From Flavobacteriales bacterium UBA7666 (lineage in GTDB: Bacteria; Bacteroidota; Bacteroidia; Flavobacteriales_D; Crocinitomicaceae): a DNA stretch of 64,000 bases. The position numbers and the translations under genes were made by a program. Where the stretch lies: contig DLHO01000026.1 in assembly GCA_002483265.1 (NCBI GenBank), positions 474,510 through 538,509 on the forward strand, given 5' to 3'. Positions 25,875 through 34,588 of the stretch are shown in pieces. The notes below the pieces were generated by a model. It saw only the letters and a list, made by a program, of their open reading frames with translations, was not told the DNA's origin and did no database searches. Position 1 is the first letter of the stretch. Each line of letters begins with the position of its first letter.

Positions 25875-27350
25875 ATGTCACAGAAGTACGCTACTCGCGC
25901 CGAGGATTATTCAAAGTGGTATAACGATTTAATTTCTAGAGCTGATCTTGCAGAACACTCAGATGTTAAAGGAATGATGGTCATCAAACCCTATGGTTAT
26001 GCTATTTGGGAAAACATGCGCGACATATTGGATGCAAAATTCAAAGAAACAGGTCACCAAAATGCGTACTTCCCTTTATTGATCCCGAAAAGTTATTTGA
26101 GTAAAGAAGCTTCTCATGTAGATGGTTTCGCAAAAGAGTGTGCTGTTGTAACGCATTACCGTTTGAAAAACGATCCGAATGGAGGAGGTGTAATTGTTGA
26201 TCCGGATGCGAAATTGGAAGAAGAATTAATCGTTCGTCCAACATCCGAAACAATTATCTGGAATTCGTATAAAAAATGGATCCAATCTTACCGTGATCTA
26301 CCAATACTAATTAATCAATGGGCAAATGTAGTTCGTTGGGAAATGAAAACACGTTTGTTTTTGCGTACTTCTGAGTTTTTATGGCAAGAAGGTCATACTG
26401 CACATGCAACGAAAGAAGAAGCTATTCAGGAAACAGAGCAAATGCTGGATGTTTATGCTGAATTTGCTGAGAAATACATGGCTATGCCGGTGATCAAAGG
26501 TCACAAGACTGAAAGCGAGCGTTTTGCCGGGGCAGATGATACGTATTGTATTGAAGCCATGATGCAAGACGGGAAAGCACTTCAAGCAGGAACTTCTCAC
26601 TTTTTAGGTCAGAATTTCGCGAAGGCTTTTGAAGTTAAATTCAGTGATGCTCAAGGTAAACTGGAATACGTTTGGGCTACTTCCTGGGGAGTTTCCACTC
26701 GATTGATGGGAGCATTGATTATGACACATTCTGATGATGAAGGTCTGGTTGTTCCGCCATTGTTGGCACCAATTCAGGTGGTTATTGTTCCGATTTACAG
26801 AACAGAAGAAGAGCTTCAATTGATAAACGAAGCAGTTGCTAAGATTTCTTCTGAATTGAAAGAATTGAAAGTCAAAGTAAAATACGATGCGGATGATCAA
26901 AAACGTCCGGGATGGAAGTTTGCTGAATACGAAGCAAAAGGAGTTCCTGTTCGTATAGCAATCGGTCCAAGAGATTTGGCAAATGGAGTAGTGGAGATCG
27001 CTCGTCGTGACACGAAAGAGAAATATGCCATGAATATTGAGAATATTGGAAATTCAATTGTGAGTTTATTGGATGAAATTCAGGACAATCTGCTTAAAAG
27101 AGCACAACGGTTCAGAGTGGACAACATGCATGAAGTAGATACTTACGAGGACTTTAAAATCCAATTAGAGAAAGTTGGCGGATTCTATCTGGCACATTGG
27201 GACGGAACCAAAGAAACGGAAGCTAAGATCAAAGAAGAAACAAAAGCAACGATTCGCTGTATTCCTATTGAAATCGCTTCAGAACCGGGGAAATGTATGG
27301 TTACGGGAGCTCCATCAAAAGGACGCGTAGTTTTTGCGAAAGCATATTAA
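25875..27350 (+). CDS. proS: Prolyl-tRNA synthetase, type 3 (archaeal/eukaryal-like)
   Basis: The 491-residue class II synthetase charges tRNA-Pro. It has the short archaeal/eukaryal-like form without the large editing insertion of E. coli ProS. Visible pieces are GMMVIKPYGYAIWENMRDIL, motif 2 RWEMKTRLFLRTSEFLWQEGHTAH, motif 3 region SWGVSTRLMGALIM, and the anticodon-binding domain with VPVRIAIGPRDLANG. The C-terminal zinc-type domain ends in the family-typical Ala-Tyr (VVFAKAY). It ends in a hairpin terminator and is divergent from the YG-rich lipoprotein gene. Confidence 0.95.
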   Translation: MSQKYATRAEDYSKWYNDLISRADLAEHSDVKGMMVIKPYGYAIWENMRDILDAKFKETGHQNAYFPLLIPKSYLSKEASHVDGFAKECAVVTHYRLKNDPNGGGVIVDPDAKLEEELIVRPTSETIIWNSYKKWIQSYRDLPILINQWANVVRWEMKTRLFLRTSEFLWQEGHTAHATKEEAIQETEQMLDVYAEFAEKYMAMPVIKGHKTESERFAGADDTYCIEAMMQDGKALQAGTSHFLGQNFAKAFEVKFSDAQGKLEYVWATSWGVSTRLMGALIMTHSDDEGLVVPPLLAPIQVVIVPIYRTEEELQLINEAVAKISSELKELKVKVKYDADDQKRPGWKFAEYEAKGVPVRIAIGPRDLANGVVEIARRDTKEKYAMNIENIGNSIVSLLDEIQDNLLKRAQRFRVDNMHEVDTYEDFKIQLEKVGGFYLAHWDGTKETEAKIKEETKATIRCIPIEIASEPGKCMVTGAPSKGRVVFAKAY

Positions 27351-27376
27351 CAAGAATTGAAAATGTAGCATTTAAA

Positions 27377-27425
27377 ATTGAAAAGGGGGATTGTCAGCAT
27401 TTGAGGAAGTCTCCCTTTTTCAATT
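27377..27425 (+). terminator. Hairpin terminator after proS
   Basis: AATTGAAAAGGGGGA (27377-27390 region) pairs with TCTCCCTTTTTCAATT (27410-27425), 27 nt after the proS stop. A stem of about 14 bp with small mismatches ends in a T-run. Confidence 0.65.
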
Positions 27426-27455
27426 CTCCATTGTCAATTTGTCAATTAATGAATT

Positions 27456-28136
27456 ATGGAACAATCACGAAAAATCATACAGGATATTTTAGTCCAGAAA
27501 GCAGGATTGAAGCAGGATATTTTTCAGGACACGAAGAATCATTTTGAGCGCTTTAAAACGCATTTACTGGAAGAGATTGGAGCGCTTCGTGCTTCTATTG
27601 AGGATAGTCGAATTCGGTTGCATGTAGAATACAAAGGTGAGTTCCAGGTTCAAGTGTACATTGGAAGTGATGTGCTGGTTTTCCAGATGCATACAAATGT
27701 ATTTAAGCTTCCGGATGAACATCCTTTGTGGCAGACAGATTATCTGAAGGAAGATAAATCCCGTGGTTATTTCGGAATCATTAACATCTACAATTTTTTG
27801 GCAGAATCCTACTTGAAGAATCGAAGCAATGATTTGGGGTATTTGATTGGACGAGTCTTCATTAATAAGGATGAGCATTTCATGGTAGAAGGAAAGGGGC
27901 AATTGGGCTTTTTGTTCCGTGATTTAACCAAGTCGGTGCTTACGGATCCGATACTAACGAACATTATTCATGTTTCATTTGCATATGCTTTGGAGTTCGA
28001 TTTACTTACCCCACCATATGAAATCGTATCAAAAGTGACCGTATTTCAAATGCATGAGATAGAAGCCAACAGTCAAATGTCAACCGGTAAAAGACTGGGT
28101 TTCAAATTTGAAGCAGAAGATGGCGATATTTTTTAG
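27456..28136 (+). CDS. Conserved hypothetical protein
   Basis: The 226-residue protein has an N-terminal helix-rich region (about 1-50) and a mixed alpha/beta body with aromatic strands (LHVEYKGEFQVQVYIGSDVLVFQMH). It has no signal peptide and no catalytic motif that I can name. It is probably cytoplasmic. It sits between the proS terminator and the tRNA-Glu genes and shares no obvious operon with either. Confidence 0.72.
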   Translation: MEQSRKIIQDILVQKAGLKQDIFQDTKNHFERFKTHLLEEIGALRASIEDSRIRLHVEYKGEFQVQVYIGSDVLVFQMHTNVFKLPDEHPLWQTDYLKEDKSRGYFGIINIYNFLAESYLKNRSNDLGYLIGRVFINKDEHFMVEGKGQLGFLFRDLTKSVLTDPILTNIIHVSFAYALEFDLLTPPYEIVSKVTVFQMHEIEANSQMSTGKRLGFKFEAEDGDIF

Positions 28137-28165
28137 AAAAAAGAGAGAAAAAAGCTTGTTGAAGC

Positions 28166-28195
28166 TTGCAAATAGGAAAATTCTAGCTATATTTG
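28166..28195 (+). promoter_or_regulatory. Full promoter (TTG-N19-TATATTTG) for the tRNA-Glu/rpsT unit
   Basis: TTG at 28166-28168, a 19-nt spacer, then TATATTTG at 28188-28195. This is the best match in the window to the Bacteroidota -33/-7 promoter. It lies 19 nt before the first tRNA-Glu. Confidence 0.7.
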
Positions 28196-28214
28196 CACTC
28201 CGAAAATAAAAAAC

Positions 28215-28289
28215 GGCCCATTCGTCTAACGGTTAGGACATGCGGTTTTCATCCGTAAAATAGGAGTTCGATTCTCCTATGGGCTACCA
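28215..28289 (+). tRNA. tRNA-Glu (anticodon TTC), variant copy with A73 and encoded CCA
   Basis: A full cloverleaf with a 7-bp acceptor stem (G1 pairs with T72 as wobble). The anticodon stem is TGCGG/CCGTA with anticodon TTC at 28248-28250, and the T stem is AGGAG/CTCCT. The discriminator base is A and CCA is encoded (28287-28289). The second copy differs in D loop, anticodon stem, variable loop and discriminator. Confidence 0.92.
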
Positions 28290-28306
28290 AAAAAAAAGAA
28301 AGAGAC

Positions 28307-28378
28307 GGCCCATTCGTCTAGTGGTTAGGACGCCAGGTTTTCATCCTGGTAACAGGAGTTCGATTCTCCTATGGGCTG
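28307..28378 (+). tRNA. tRNA-Glu (anticodon TTC), canonical copy
   Basis: A full cloverleaf with anticodon stem CCAGG/CCTGG around anticodon TTC and the usual glutamate discriminator G73. CCA is not encoded. It lies 17 nt after the first copy and 29 nt before rpsT, so all three may share one transcript. Confidence 0.95.
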
Positions 28379-28407
28379 CAAATTTTAGTTTGTAATAAAA
28401 GAAAAAA

Positions 28408-28659
28408 ATGGCAAATCATAAGTCAGCACAAAAGAGAATCCGTTCTAACGATGTTAAGCGTTTGCGTAACAAGTACCAACACAAAACAACTCGTAATGCA
28501 GTACGTAAACTTCGTTCTTTGAAAGACAAGAAAGAAGCGAGTGACTTATTACCAGCTGTAGCATCTATGTTGGATAAATTGGCGAAACGTAATATCATTC
28601 ACAAAAACAAGGCTGCAAACTTGAAATCAGGTTTGACTCTTGCAGTGAATAAATTATAA
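28408..28659 (+). CDS. rpsT: 30S ribosomal protein S20
   Basis: The 83-residue, highly basic protein matches bS20: it begins MANHKSAQKRIRSNDVKRLR, with helices through LRSLKDKKEASDLLPAVASM and the conserved NIIHKNKAANLKSGLTLAV near the end. It binds 16S rRNA in the body of the small subunit. It follows two tRNA-Glu genes and ends in a clear terminator at 28681. Confidence 0.97.
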   Translation: MANHKSAQKRIRSNDVKRLRNKYQHKTTRNAVRKLRSLKDKKEASDLLPAVASMLDKLAKRNIIHKNKAANLKSGLTLAVNKL

Positions 28660-28680
28660 GAATATTCATTAAGAAATTAG

Positions 28681-28717
28681 AAGGTCTTGTCTGCCAATGA
28701 GCGATAAGACCTTTTTG
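28681..28717 (+). terminator. Intrinsic terminator after rpsT
   Basis: AAGGTCTT (28681-28688) pairs with AAGACCTT (28706-28713), followed by TTT. Confidence 0.75.
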
Positions 28718-28734
28718 TGTTTTAATAAAGTTTC

Positions 28735-30453
28735 ATGAAGAAATGGGCTTTGTTTCTACTTGTCACGTCCTTCTGCCAGTTCTTTAGCTCGGCACAATCC
28801 CCCTTTGGGAATTACTTTCAGGACACTTTAAAGCCAGGACATCGTATTTCAGGTAAGCTTGATTCAGTTGATGTGAATCTTGCAAGTTATCAACACACGC
28901 TCCCGGGAGATTTTAATCCATTCCAGTTTAACTTTTCTTTTTCAGATCTGAATACTTCTTGGTTGAAACCTCAGGCGAGAAGGTTTTCCTCGATTCCTCA
29001 CATTGCTTTTGAGTACTCGATGGGTTCAAAATCTGCTCAATTCGGAAAGATCACTTACACCCAGGCAATTGATTCAAACACATTTATCCAGTTCGATTAC
29101 ATCCGAAACACGACACTTGGTAATTTACGAAATTCTAGTTTTGAACGGAATATTGCCCAGTTAGGATTCATGCATCGCTCTAGGTATTATGGAACAATCT
29201 TAGATGTTTCATTCTACGGAAATAACAATCGCTTAAGTAATGGTTTACTCGGAGATTCTATCCGGGAAGGTTTCGCGCTCTTATTTCAGGAAGTGGATAA
29301 GCAAAATGCCGAAAACAAAACGAAGGAACTTCACATTGATTGGAAAAACTATATTTCCTTCTCAAAGGATTCCTTGCAAAAGATTGGAGTCATCCTGCAG
29401 CCAAGATTAGATATCAAGAACCAACGTTACCTTGAGCAGGATACACTTCCCGGAATCTATGGCTTTTACAATTACGACACGGCAAGCACCAAAGACTACT
29501 GGGAATTATCTTCCCTAAAGTTGAATGGAGGAGTGTTTTATAAAAATCGCGGATTCAATATTGAAGCCGGACTCGGAACACGTTACTGGGATTATGACAA
29601 CTTGCTCGTTCATCAGGATACAACGGAAGCTTTCGGGTTCGCTGCGTTAGACATGAATATAAAAGGTTATTCACTCAATGCCACCGCAAACTATACGTTC
29701 GTTGGAGCAAGCGGAGAAACCCAAATTATTGCAGATGCAAAGAAAGTATTCAGAACAAATGTCTTTTCTGCAAGTGGGGCTTTTATTCGGAAATACGCTG
29801 AAAATTATCAGCGATCGTATTACGGAAATACCTTGCTTTACAGTTGGACAGATAAAGTTTTAAGTACCCGAACTTCATTAAATTTAAACTGGACCAACAA
29901 GAATCGTTTTGTCCCTTTCTTCGTTCAGGCATTCATGGAGAATAATTCCAAAATGCCGGTCTTCATTAAAAATAGATGGCGGCAGGATACCTTGACTTCT
30001 TTGAATGCCTTGGGAGTTCAGGCCGGATTTGAATATTCATTCAAAAAATTATTGATTCAGGGAAGAGCAAGTTATCGCGAAAGCACGGGAGATTTATTGC
30101 CGAATTGGCTTATTTCTGGTCGAATAGCATATAACGGAGGATTATTCAAAGCTAAAAAACTCAAAACAGTAACCGGTATTGAAGTCGGATACATCAGCCA
30201 TTATCAATTGATTGACTTTGTTCCTCAGATCAATACTTATACCTTATTAACCAAATTAACCACCGTCAAACAATTCAATGATATGATGAAACTGCATTTC
30301 TTCACTCAATTCGATTTAGGTTATTTCAGATGGTTTATTCGTGTAGAGAATATTGAACAAACATTTGTAAAGCCAACCAATTTCGAAGGACAGGGTTATC
30401 CGGTTACACCACTTCAGTTCCGTTTCGGAGTTTCGTGGGACTTTTTCAATTAA
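28735..30453 (+). CDS. Putative beta-barrel porin
   Basis: The 572-residue protein has a signal peptide (WALFLLVTSFCQFFSSAQ) followed by long alternating hydrophobic/polar strands through to a C-terminus ending in aromatic residues (FGVSWDFFN), as expected for an outer-membrane barrel. It resembles the Bacteroidota putative porin family (IGVILQPRLDIKNQRYLEQD, FRFGVSWDFF). It presumably forms a general diffusion channel; the substrate is unknown. A terminator hairpin made from a dispersed repeat follows. Confidence 0.8.
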   Translation: MKKWALFLLVTSFCQFFSSAQSPFGNYFQDTLKPGHRISGKLDSVDVNLASYQHTLPGDFNPFQFNFSFSDLNTSWLKPQARRFSSIPHIAFEYSMGSKSAQFGKITYTQAIDSNTFIQFDYIRNTTLGNLRNSSFERNIAQLGFMHRSRYYGTILDVSFYGNNNRLSNGLLGDSIREGFALLFQEVDKQNAENKTKELHIDWKNYISFSKDSLQKIGVILQPRLDIKNQRYLEQDTLPGIYGFYNYDTASTKDYWELSSLKLNGGVFYKNRGFNIEAGLGTRYWDYDNLLVHQDTTEAFGFAALDMNIKGYSLNATANYTFVGASGETQIIADAKKVFRTNVFSASGAFIRKYAENYQRSYYGNTLLYSWTDKVLSTRTSLNLNWTNKNRFVPFFVQAFMENNSKMPVFIKNRWRQDTLTSLNALGVQAGFEYSFKKLLIQGRASYRESTGDLLPNWLISGRIAYNGGLFKAKKLKTVTGIEVGYISHYQLIDFVPQINTYTLLTKLTTVKQFNDMMKLHFFTQFDLGYFRWFIRVENIEQTFVKPTNFEGQGYPVTPLQFRFGVSWDFFN

Positions 30454-30460
30454 ACCCTTT

Positions 30461-30491
30461 GGTGGTTGAGCGGAGTCGAAACCACCTTTTT
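30461..30491 (+). terminator. Terminator hairpin built from the GAGCGGAGTCGAA repeat
   Basis: GGTGGTT (30461-30467) pairs with AACCACC (30480-30486), followed by five T. The loop and stem edge are the TGAGCGGAGTCGAA repeat seen elsewhere in the window. Confidence 0.65.
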
Positions 30492-30526
30492 CCAATTTCT
30501 CTTTTCTAATATCTAGAATCAAAGGA

Positions 30527-30573
30527 CACTGAGCGTTGAGAACCCTGACCGAAGCGTCCGGGGAGTCGAAGTG
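30527..30573. repeat. Split copy of the CACTGAGCG...GAGTCGAAGTG repeat
   Basis: CACTGAGCG at 30527-30535 and GAGTCGAAGTG at 30563-30573 are the two halves of the TGAGCGAAGTCGAAGT motif, with about 27 nt between them. No ORF is present in this gap (30492-30665). Confidence 0.5.
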
Positions 30574-30639
30574 AACATTTGAACTTTTTATTGAGGATAA
30601 GTTCATCTCCAATTTCGATTTTATCCAAGAAACCTTTCC

Positions 30640-30647
30640 TATATTTG
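30640..30647 (+). promoter_or_regulatory. -7 box (TATATTTG) for fabG
   Basis: Exact TAnnTTTG match, 18 nt before the ATG at 30666. Confidence 0.55.
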
Positions 30648-30665
30648 AAGACCAAAAAAACATAC

Positions 30666-31412
30666 ATGGGATTATTAGATAATAAAGTTGTATTAATTAC
30701 CGGAGCATCCAGAGGAATAGGCAAATCAATTGCAGAGGAATGTGTAAAGCAAGGTGCAAAAGTTGCTTTTACCTATTTATCTTCAGAAGAGAAGGCACGT
30801 GCTTTGGAGGCAGAATTAACAGCAAACGGAGGAGTAGCTATTGGTTTTAAATCAGATGCTGCAAATTTTGACCAAGCACAAAAATTGGTCGACGATGTAG
30901 TTGAGAAATTCGGAACAATTGATGTTCTTGTAAATAACGCCGGGATTACGCGCGATACGCTTCTGATGAGAATGACAGAGGAGCAGTGGGACGAAGTAAT
31001 CAATACAAATTTGAAATCAGCATTCAATTTGACAAAAGCTGTTCAACGTCCAATGTTGAAAGCGCGATCTGGATCCATCATCAACATGTCATCTGTTGTG
31101 GGGGTTAGCGGAAATGCTGGTCAGGCAAACTATGCTGCTTCTAAAGCAGGTTTGATTGGATTTACAAAGTCTGTAGGACAAGAGTTGGGATCAAGAAACA
31201 TTCGCTGTAATGCAATTGCTCCCGGATTTATTGAAACTGAAATGACAGGCGCATTAGATCAAAAAGTAGTGGAAGAGTGGAGAAATTCCATTCCATTGAA
31301 AAGAGGAGGACAACCTATTGACGTTGCAAACGCAGTGGTTTTCTTAGCTTCTGATATGTCAGCTTATATTACGGGACAAACCATTCACGTGTGTGGAGGA
31401 ATGCTGATGTAA
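30666..31412 (+). CDS. fabG: 3-oxoacyl-[acyl-carrier-protein] reductase
   Basis: From the ATG at 30666 the protein has 248 residues, the usual FabG length; the in-frame extension upstream to 30579 crosses the promoter box and is rejected. It has the short-chain dehydrogenase nucleotide-binding motif TGASRGIGKSIAEE, NNAG (NNAGITRD), the catalytic Ser (MSSVVGVSGN) and YAASKAG (Tyr and Lys). It reduces 3-oxoacyl-ACP with NADPH in fatty-acid elongation. No other fab gene is adjacent. A bidirectional terminator follows. Confidence 0.94.
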   Translation: MGLLDNKVVLITGASRGIGKSIAEECVKQGAKVAFTYLSSEEKARALEAELTANGGVAIGFKSDAANFDQAQKLVDDVVEKFGTIDVLVNNAGITRDTLLMRMTEEQWDEVINTNLKSAFNLTKAVQRPMLKARSGSIINMSSVVGVSGNAGQANYAASKAGLIGFTKSVGQELGSRNIRCNAIAPGFIETEMTGALDQKVVEEWRNSIPLKRGGQPIDVANAVVFLASDMSAYITGQTIHVCGGMLM

Positions 31413-31427
31413 TTCAAATCATATTTA

Positions 31428-31467
31428 AAACAAGAAGGGGCGCGATTAATCGCGCCCCTTCTTGTTT
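31428..31467. terminator. Perfect 40-bp palindrome, bidirectional terminator
   Basis: Bases 31428-31447 (AAACAAGAAGGGGCGCGATT) are the exact reverse complement of 31448-31467. The stem of 20 bp has GC-rich middle and A/T ends on both sides. It separates the converging fabG and TerB-ABC genes (stop codons at 31412 and 31481). Confidence 0.85.
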
Positions 31468-31480
31468 GTATCCTTTTTCC

Positions 31481-34400
31481 TTATGCGTTATTCGATTTAA
31501 CCCTGGAGAAAATTCCAAGAAGCTTTCGAAGAATGTCGTAATAAAGAGCAACGATCATAAGAACTGTCATTCCCCACAGAACCAAAACATTTGCAAGGAA
31601 GGTGCTCATTGGAATTCCAAACCAGTATTTCTTGTAAGAATAGAATGGAGCATCCAATAATCGCGTATTCTTCGGATCCATGTAAAGCGGATCGTCTTTC
31701 TGGATCAATTCGTCATCTGTTATGATGATTTTCTGAACTTCAGTGCGATTGGTCACCAAATCCTGTAAGCTTTCATTGACATTTTGAGCCTGAGAAGCCT
31801 CGTAATTTTTCTCTCCCATTTTCAATACTAACTGATCCAATCTTTCGGTTGTCTCATTGTAAGTCAAATTGTATTGCTTCTTCATCATTTCAAGGAAAGC
31901 GCCAATATTGAATTGAACTTCCTGAACGGAGGATTTCCCTTTTTGTAATTTACTTAATCCAGCTACACAATCTTTGCACTCCAGATTATCCCAGTTTGAT
32001 ATTTCTTTTTCAACCTCGTTTGATAAAATGCGTTTTGCTTTTTCGAAATCAACGGAAGAAGATTTTTTGTCTGCTAAGATCGTTAACTGATTTTTCATCT
32101 CCGGAATCCAATAATCCCGCTTCCAACTTGCATTACTTTGTTTTTGGTGTAATTCAAACTGTTGACTTTCATGCTTGTTATCAACGGCTTGAACAACAGC
32201 TAATGCTTCATATGCCCAACGTGACGCCATAGCATTTCCAACCCAGGGAACTTCGTTATTAGAAGAGAAAATAGGGTGGAGCTTATCAAATTTCACAATT
32301 ACTCCTGAAAAGATCAGCTGAGGAATGATTAGTAAAGGAACAATGATATAGATTACTTTCGCAGAATTAAACGCACTGGAAATGTTCAATCCAAGTACAT
32401 TGGCCATGCAGGAAGTAGAGAACAGGATTACCCAATATTCCCACCACAAACCATGAATTTCAAGAATCAGGTTTCCGATCAATACAAAAAATGCTGTTTG
32501 AATGGCAGAAACCATAAACATGATCAGAATCTTCGACCACAAATAAGAACCCAATGATAAATTCAGGAAACTTTCACGCTTCAGAATCTTTTTGTCTTTG
32601 ATAATCTCTTCAGCTGCAACCGTTAATCCAAGGAAAAGAGCTACTACTACTGAAATGAATAAGTATTGCGGAATATTTTCGTTTTCGTAGAATACATAAT
32701 CTTCGTGGCCTTTTCCATCCGTATTAAAGAACTTAACAAAAAACGATAGAATTGCAGCCAAAACAGGGGCTTCAAGCATATTGATAAACATATACTGCTT
32801 GTTTGCAAGCTTACTCAAAACATCCCTCAGGAAGAAAACCTTAAACTGCTTGATCTTATTTGCAATTCGCGACGTTCCTTTAATAGGCTCTACAATTTCT
32901 TCAATATCCGGAGTCTTGTAATTGGTCAAATAACGTTCGTTCCATTCTCTTGGAGTTACTTTCCGAACCTTGGTCTGATTTCCGTATTCATCCACCACTT
33001 TTGACTCAATGATGTTGAAGATCTGTTCCGGGTTCACGTTACCACAAATCGGGCATTCGCGCTCGTTTGCATTTACATGATGAACGTGCGTTTTAAAATA
33101 AACAACTGCATCAATCGGGTTTCCGTCAAAGATCGGGTATCCTCCCTGATCCAAAATCATCAATTTGTCAAACATTTTGAAGATCTCTGATGACGGCTGA
33201 TGGATTACCACAAAGATTAACTTTCCTTTTAAAGAAAGTTCTTTTAGCATGTCCATGATATTTTCAGAATCGCGTGAAGAAAGTCCGGAAGTAGGTTCAT
33301 CTACGAACATCACTGCCGGTTCGCGAATTAATTCCAATGCAATATTCAGACGTTTGCGTTGTCCACCGGAAATTGTTTTTTCTAATGGGCTTCCAACTTT
33401 CAAATGTTTCGCATCTCCCAAGCCAATGTCTGAAAGCAAGTCCAATACTTTTTTCTTCAACGCCGATTCGGATAAGTCATTGAAACACAACTTGGCATTA
33501 AAGTATAAGTTTTGGAAAACAGTCAATTCTTCAATCAGCAAATCATCTTGTGAAACGAATCCGATAACTCCTTCCAGTTTTGATTTTTCGCGATGAAGAT
33601 CAACTCCATTGATCGTTACAGCACCATGAGAAGGAGCATAGTTTCCGTTCAAGACGTTCAGGAAAGTAGATTTTCCAGCTCCTGAGCCACCCATTACACC
33701 CAATAACTTTCCGGATTGTTCGATGAAATTAATTTCATGCAAACCAATTTTCCCGCTGTTGAAATGGAATTGCAGGTGATCTACTTTAAAGGTTATTTTC
33801 TCTCGATTCGCATCGTTGAGGAATCTGGAAATAACATCACTGTAATAAATCGGCGCAGACTTGTTTGTACGCAGAGTAGAACCCTGGTTTAAAATATGTC
33901 TTCGTTCATTGGAAACAATCTGTCCGTTCAGGATCAACTCATCGTGTCCAAAGTATTTAAAAAACAGGATGTTGACACTTTCTATTCGGATTACCGAGAT
34001 TGACCCGTCGAATCCATCGAGTTTGATCAGTTTTGCATGAGACAAATTAAGGTCTTTCTCAGTGATGTACATAAAATGTTCATCATCTAAAACAGTGTCA
34101 TTGTTTGCTTCAACAAATGATTTTAATTGCTGGTACTCAAAGTCCGGAATATTAAATGATTCGGAAACCGTATGAACGAATTCCTGCTCTTGTTCGTGAA
34201 CCTGATCATTTGCATGAATAAAGTCAAAAATACGCAGCAACACGATCATTTTTTGTCGCTGAGTCAGCTCTTCATTGATCTGAGCACAAATTCTTAAAAC
34301 TTTTACGGAGTTTACTGATGTTCTTTTGCGCTGACCATCCTTCTTACTGGATCCTGAATGGTGAACTAACAAAAATTCATCGAACAACTGAATATACTTT

Positions 34401-34558
34401 TGCAGTAATTCATCATTCAATTCTGTTCTTAAAAATGCTTCTACAATTCGCCGACCATTGGAACTTTCAATGGCTTCATCTGTGGGGTCTGTTACTTCAT
34501 CAACCTTCGCGATAATCGCGAACAACTGCATTAGAGCGCGGAGTATGCGTTCACTCAT
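31481..34558 (-). CDS. TerB-like domain fused to ABC ATPase and ABC-2 permease (ABCG/White-like half-transporter)
   Basis: The 1025-residue protein has an N-terminal TerB-like helical region (about 1-150, ILRALMQLFAIIAKVDEVTD). A beta-rich linker (about 160-250) follows. The ABC nucleotide-binding domain of about 240 residues has Walker A VMGGSGAGKSTFLNVL, signature TISGGQRKRLNIALEL and Walker B VMFVDEPTSGLSS, all White/ABCG-like. A permease part has about six helices at residues 610-800 plus a last helix near 1000. A long soluble stretch with Cys pairs (ECPICGN, LECKDCVAG) lies between or after helices. It probably exports a hydrophobic substrate from the inner membrane. It is third in the lipoprotein/exported protein/transporter operon. 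Confidence 0.85.
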   Translation of the reverse strand: MSERILRALMQLFAIIAKVDEVTDPTDEAIESSNGRRIVEAFLRTELNDELLQKYIQLFDEFLLVHHSGSSKKDGQRKRTSVNSVKVLRICAQINEELTQRQKMIVLLRIFDFIHANDQVHEQEQEFVHTVSESFNIPDFEYQQLKSFVEANNDTVLDDEHFMYITEKDLNLSHAKLIKLDGFDGSISVIRIESVNILFFKYFGHDELILNGQIVSNERRHILNQGSTLRTNKSAPIYYSDVISRFLNDANREKITFKVDHLQFHFNSGKIGLHEINFIEQSGKLLGVMGGSGAGKSTFLNVLNGNYAPSHGAVTINGVDLHREKSKLEGVIGFVSQDDLLIEELTVFQNLYFNAKLCFNDLSESALKKKVLDLLSDIGLGDAKHLKVGSPLEKTISGGQRKRLNIALELIREPAVMFVDEPTSGLSSRDSENIMDMLKELSLKGKLIFVVIHQPSSEIFKMFDKLMILDQGGYPIFDGNPIDAVVYFKTHVHHVNANERECPICGNVNPEQIFNIIESKVVDEYGNQTKVRKVTPREWNERYLTNYKTPDIEEIVEPIKGTSRIANKIKQFKVFFLRDVLSKLANKQYMFINMLEAPVLAAILSFFVKFFNTDGKGHEDYVFYENENIPQYLFISVVVALFLGLTVAAEEIIKDKKILKRESFLNLSLGSYLWSKILIMFMVSAIQTAFFVLIGNLILEIHGLWWEYWVILFSTSCMANVLGLNISSAFNSAKVIYIIVPLLIIPQLIFSGVIVKFDKLHPIFSSNNEVPWVGNAMASRWAYEALAVVQAVDNKHESQQFELHQKQSNASWKRDYWIPEMKNQLTILADKKSSSVDFEKAKRILSNEVEKEISNWDNLECKDCVAGLSKLQKGKSSVQEVQFNIGAFLEMMKKQYNLTYNETTERLDQLVLKMGEKNYEASQAQNVNESLQDLVTNRTEVQKIIITDDELIQKDDPLYMDPKNTRLLDAPFYSYKKYWFGIPMSTFLANVLVLWGMTVLMIVALYYDILRKLLGIFSRVKSNNA

Positions 34559-34588
34559 GCTTTTCTATATATTTGTTTAACTAATTTA

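Noticed and set aside
27351..27455. Possible small gene between proS and the 27456 gene
   Set aside because: The sequence is the proS terminator hairpin and simple TCAATT repeats.
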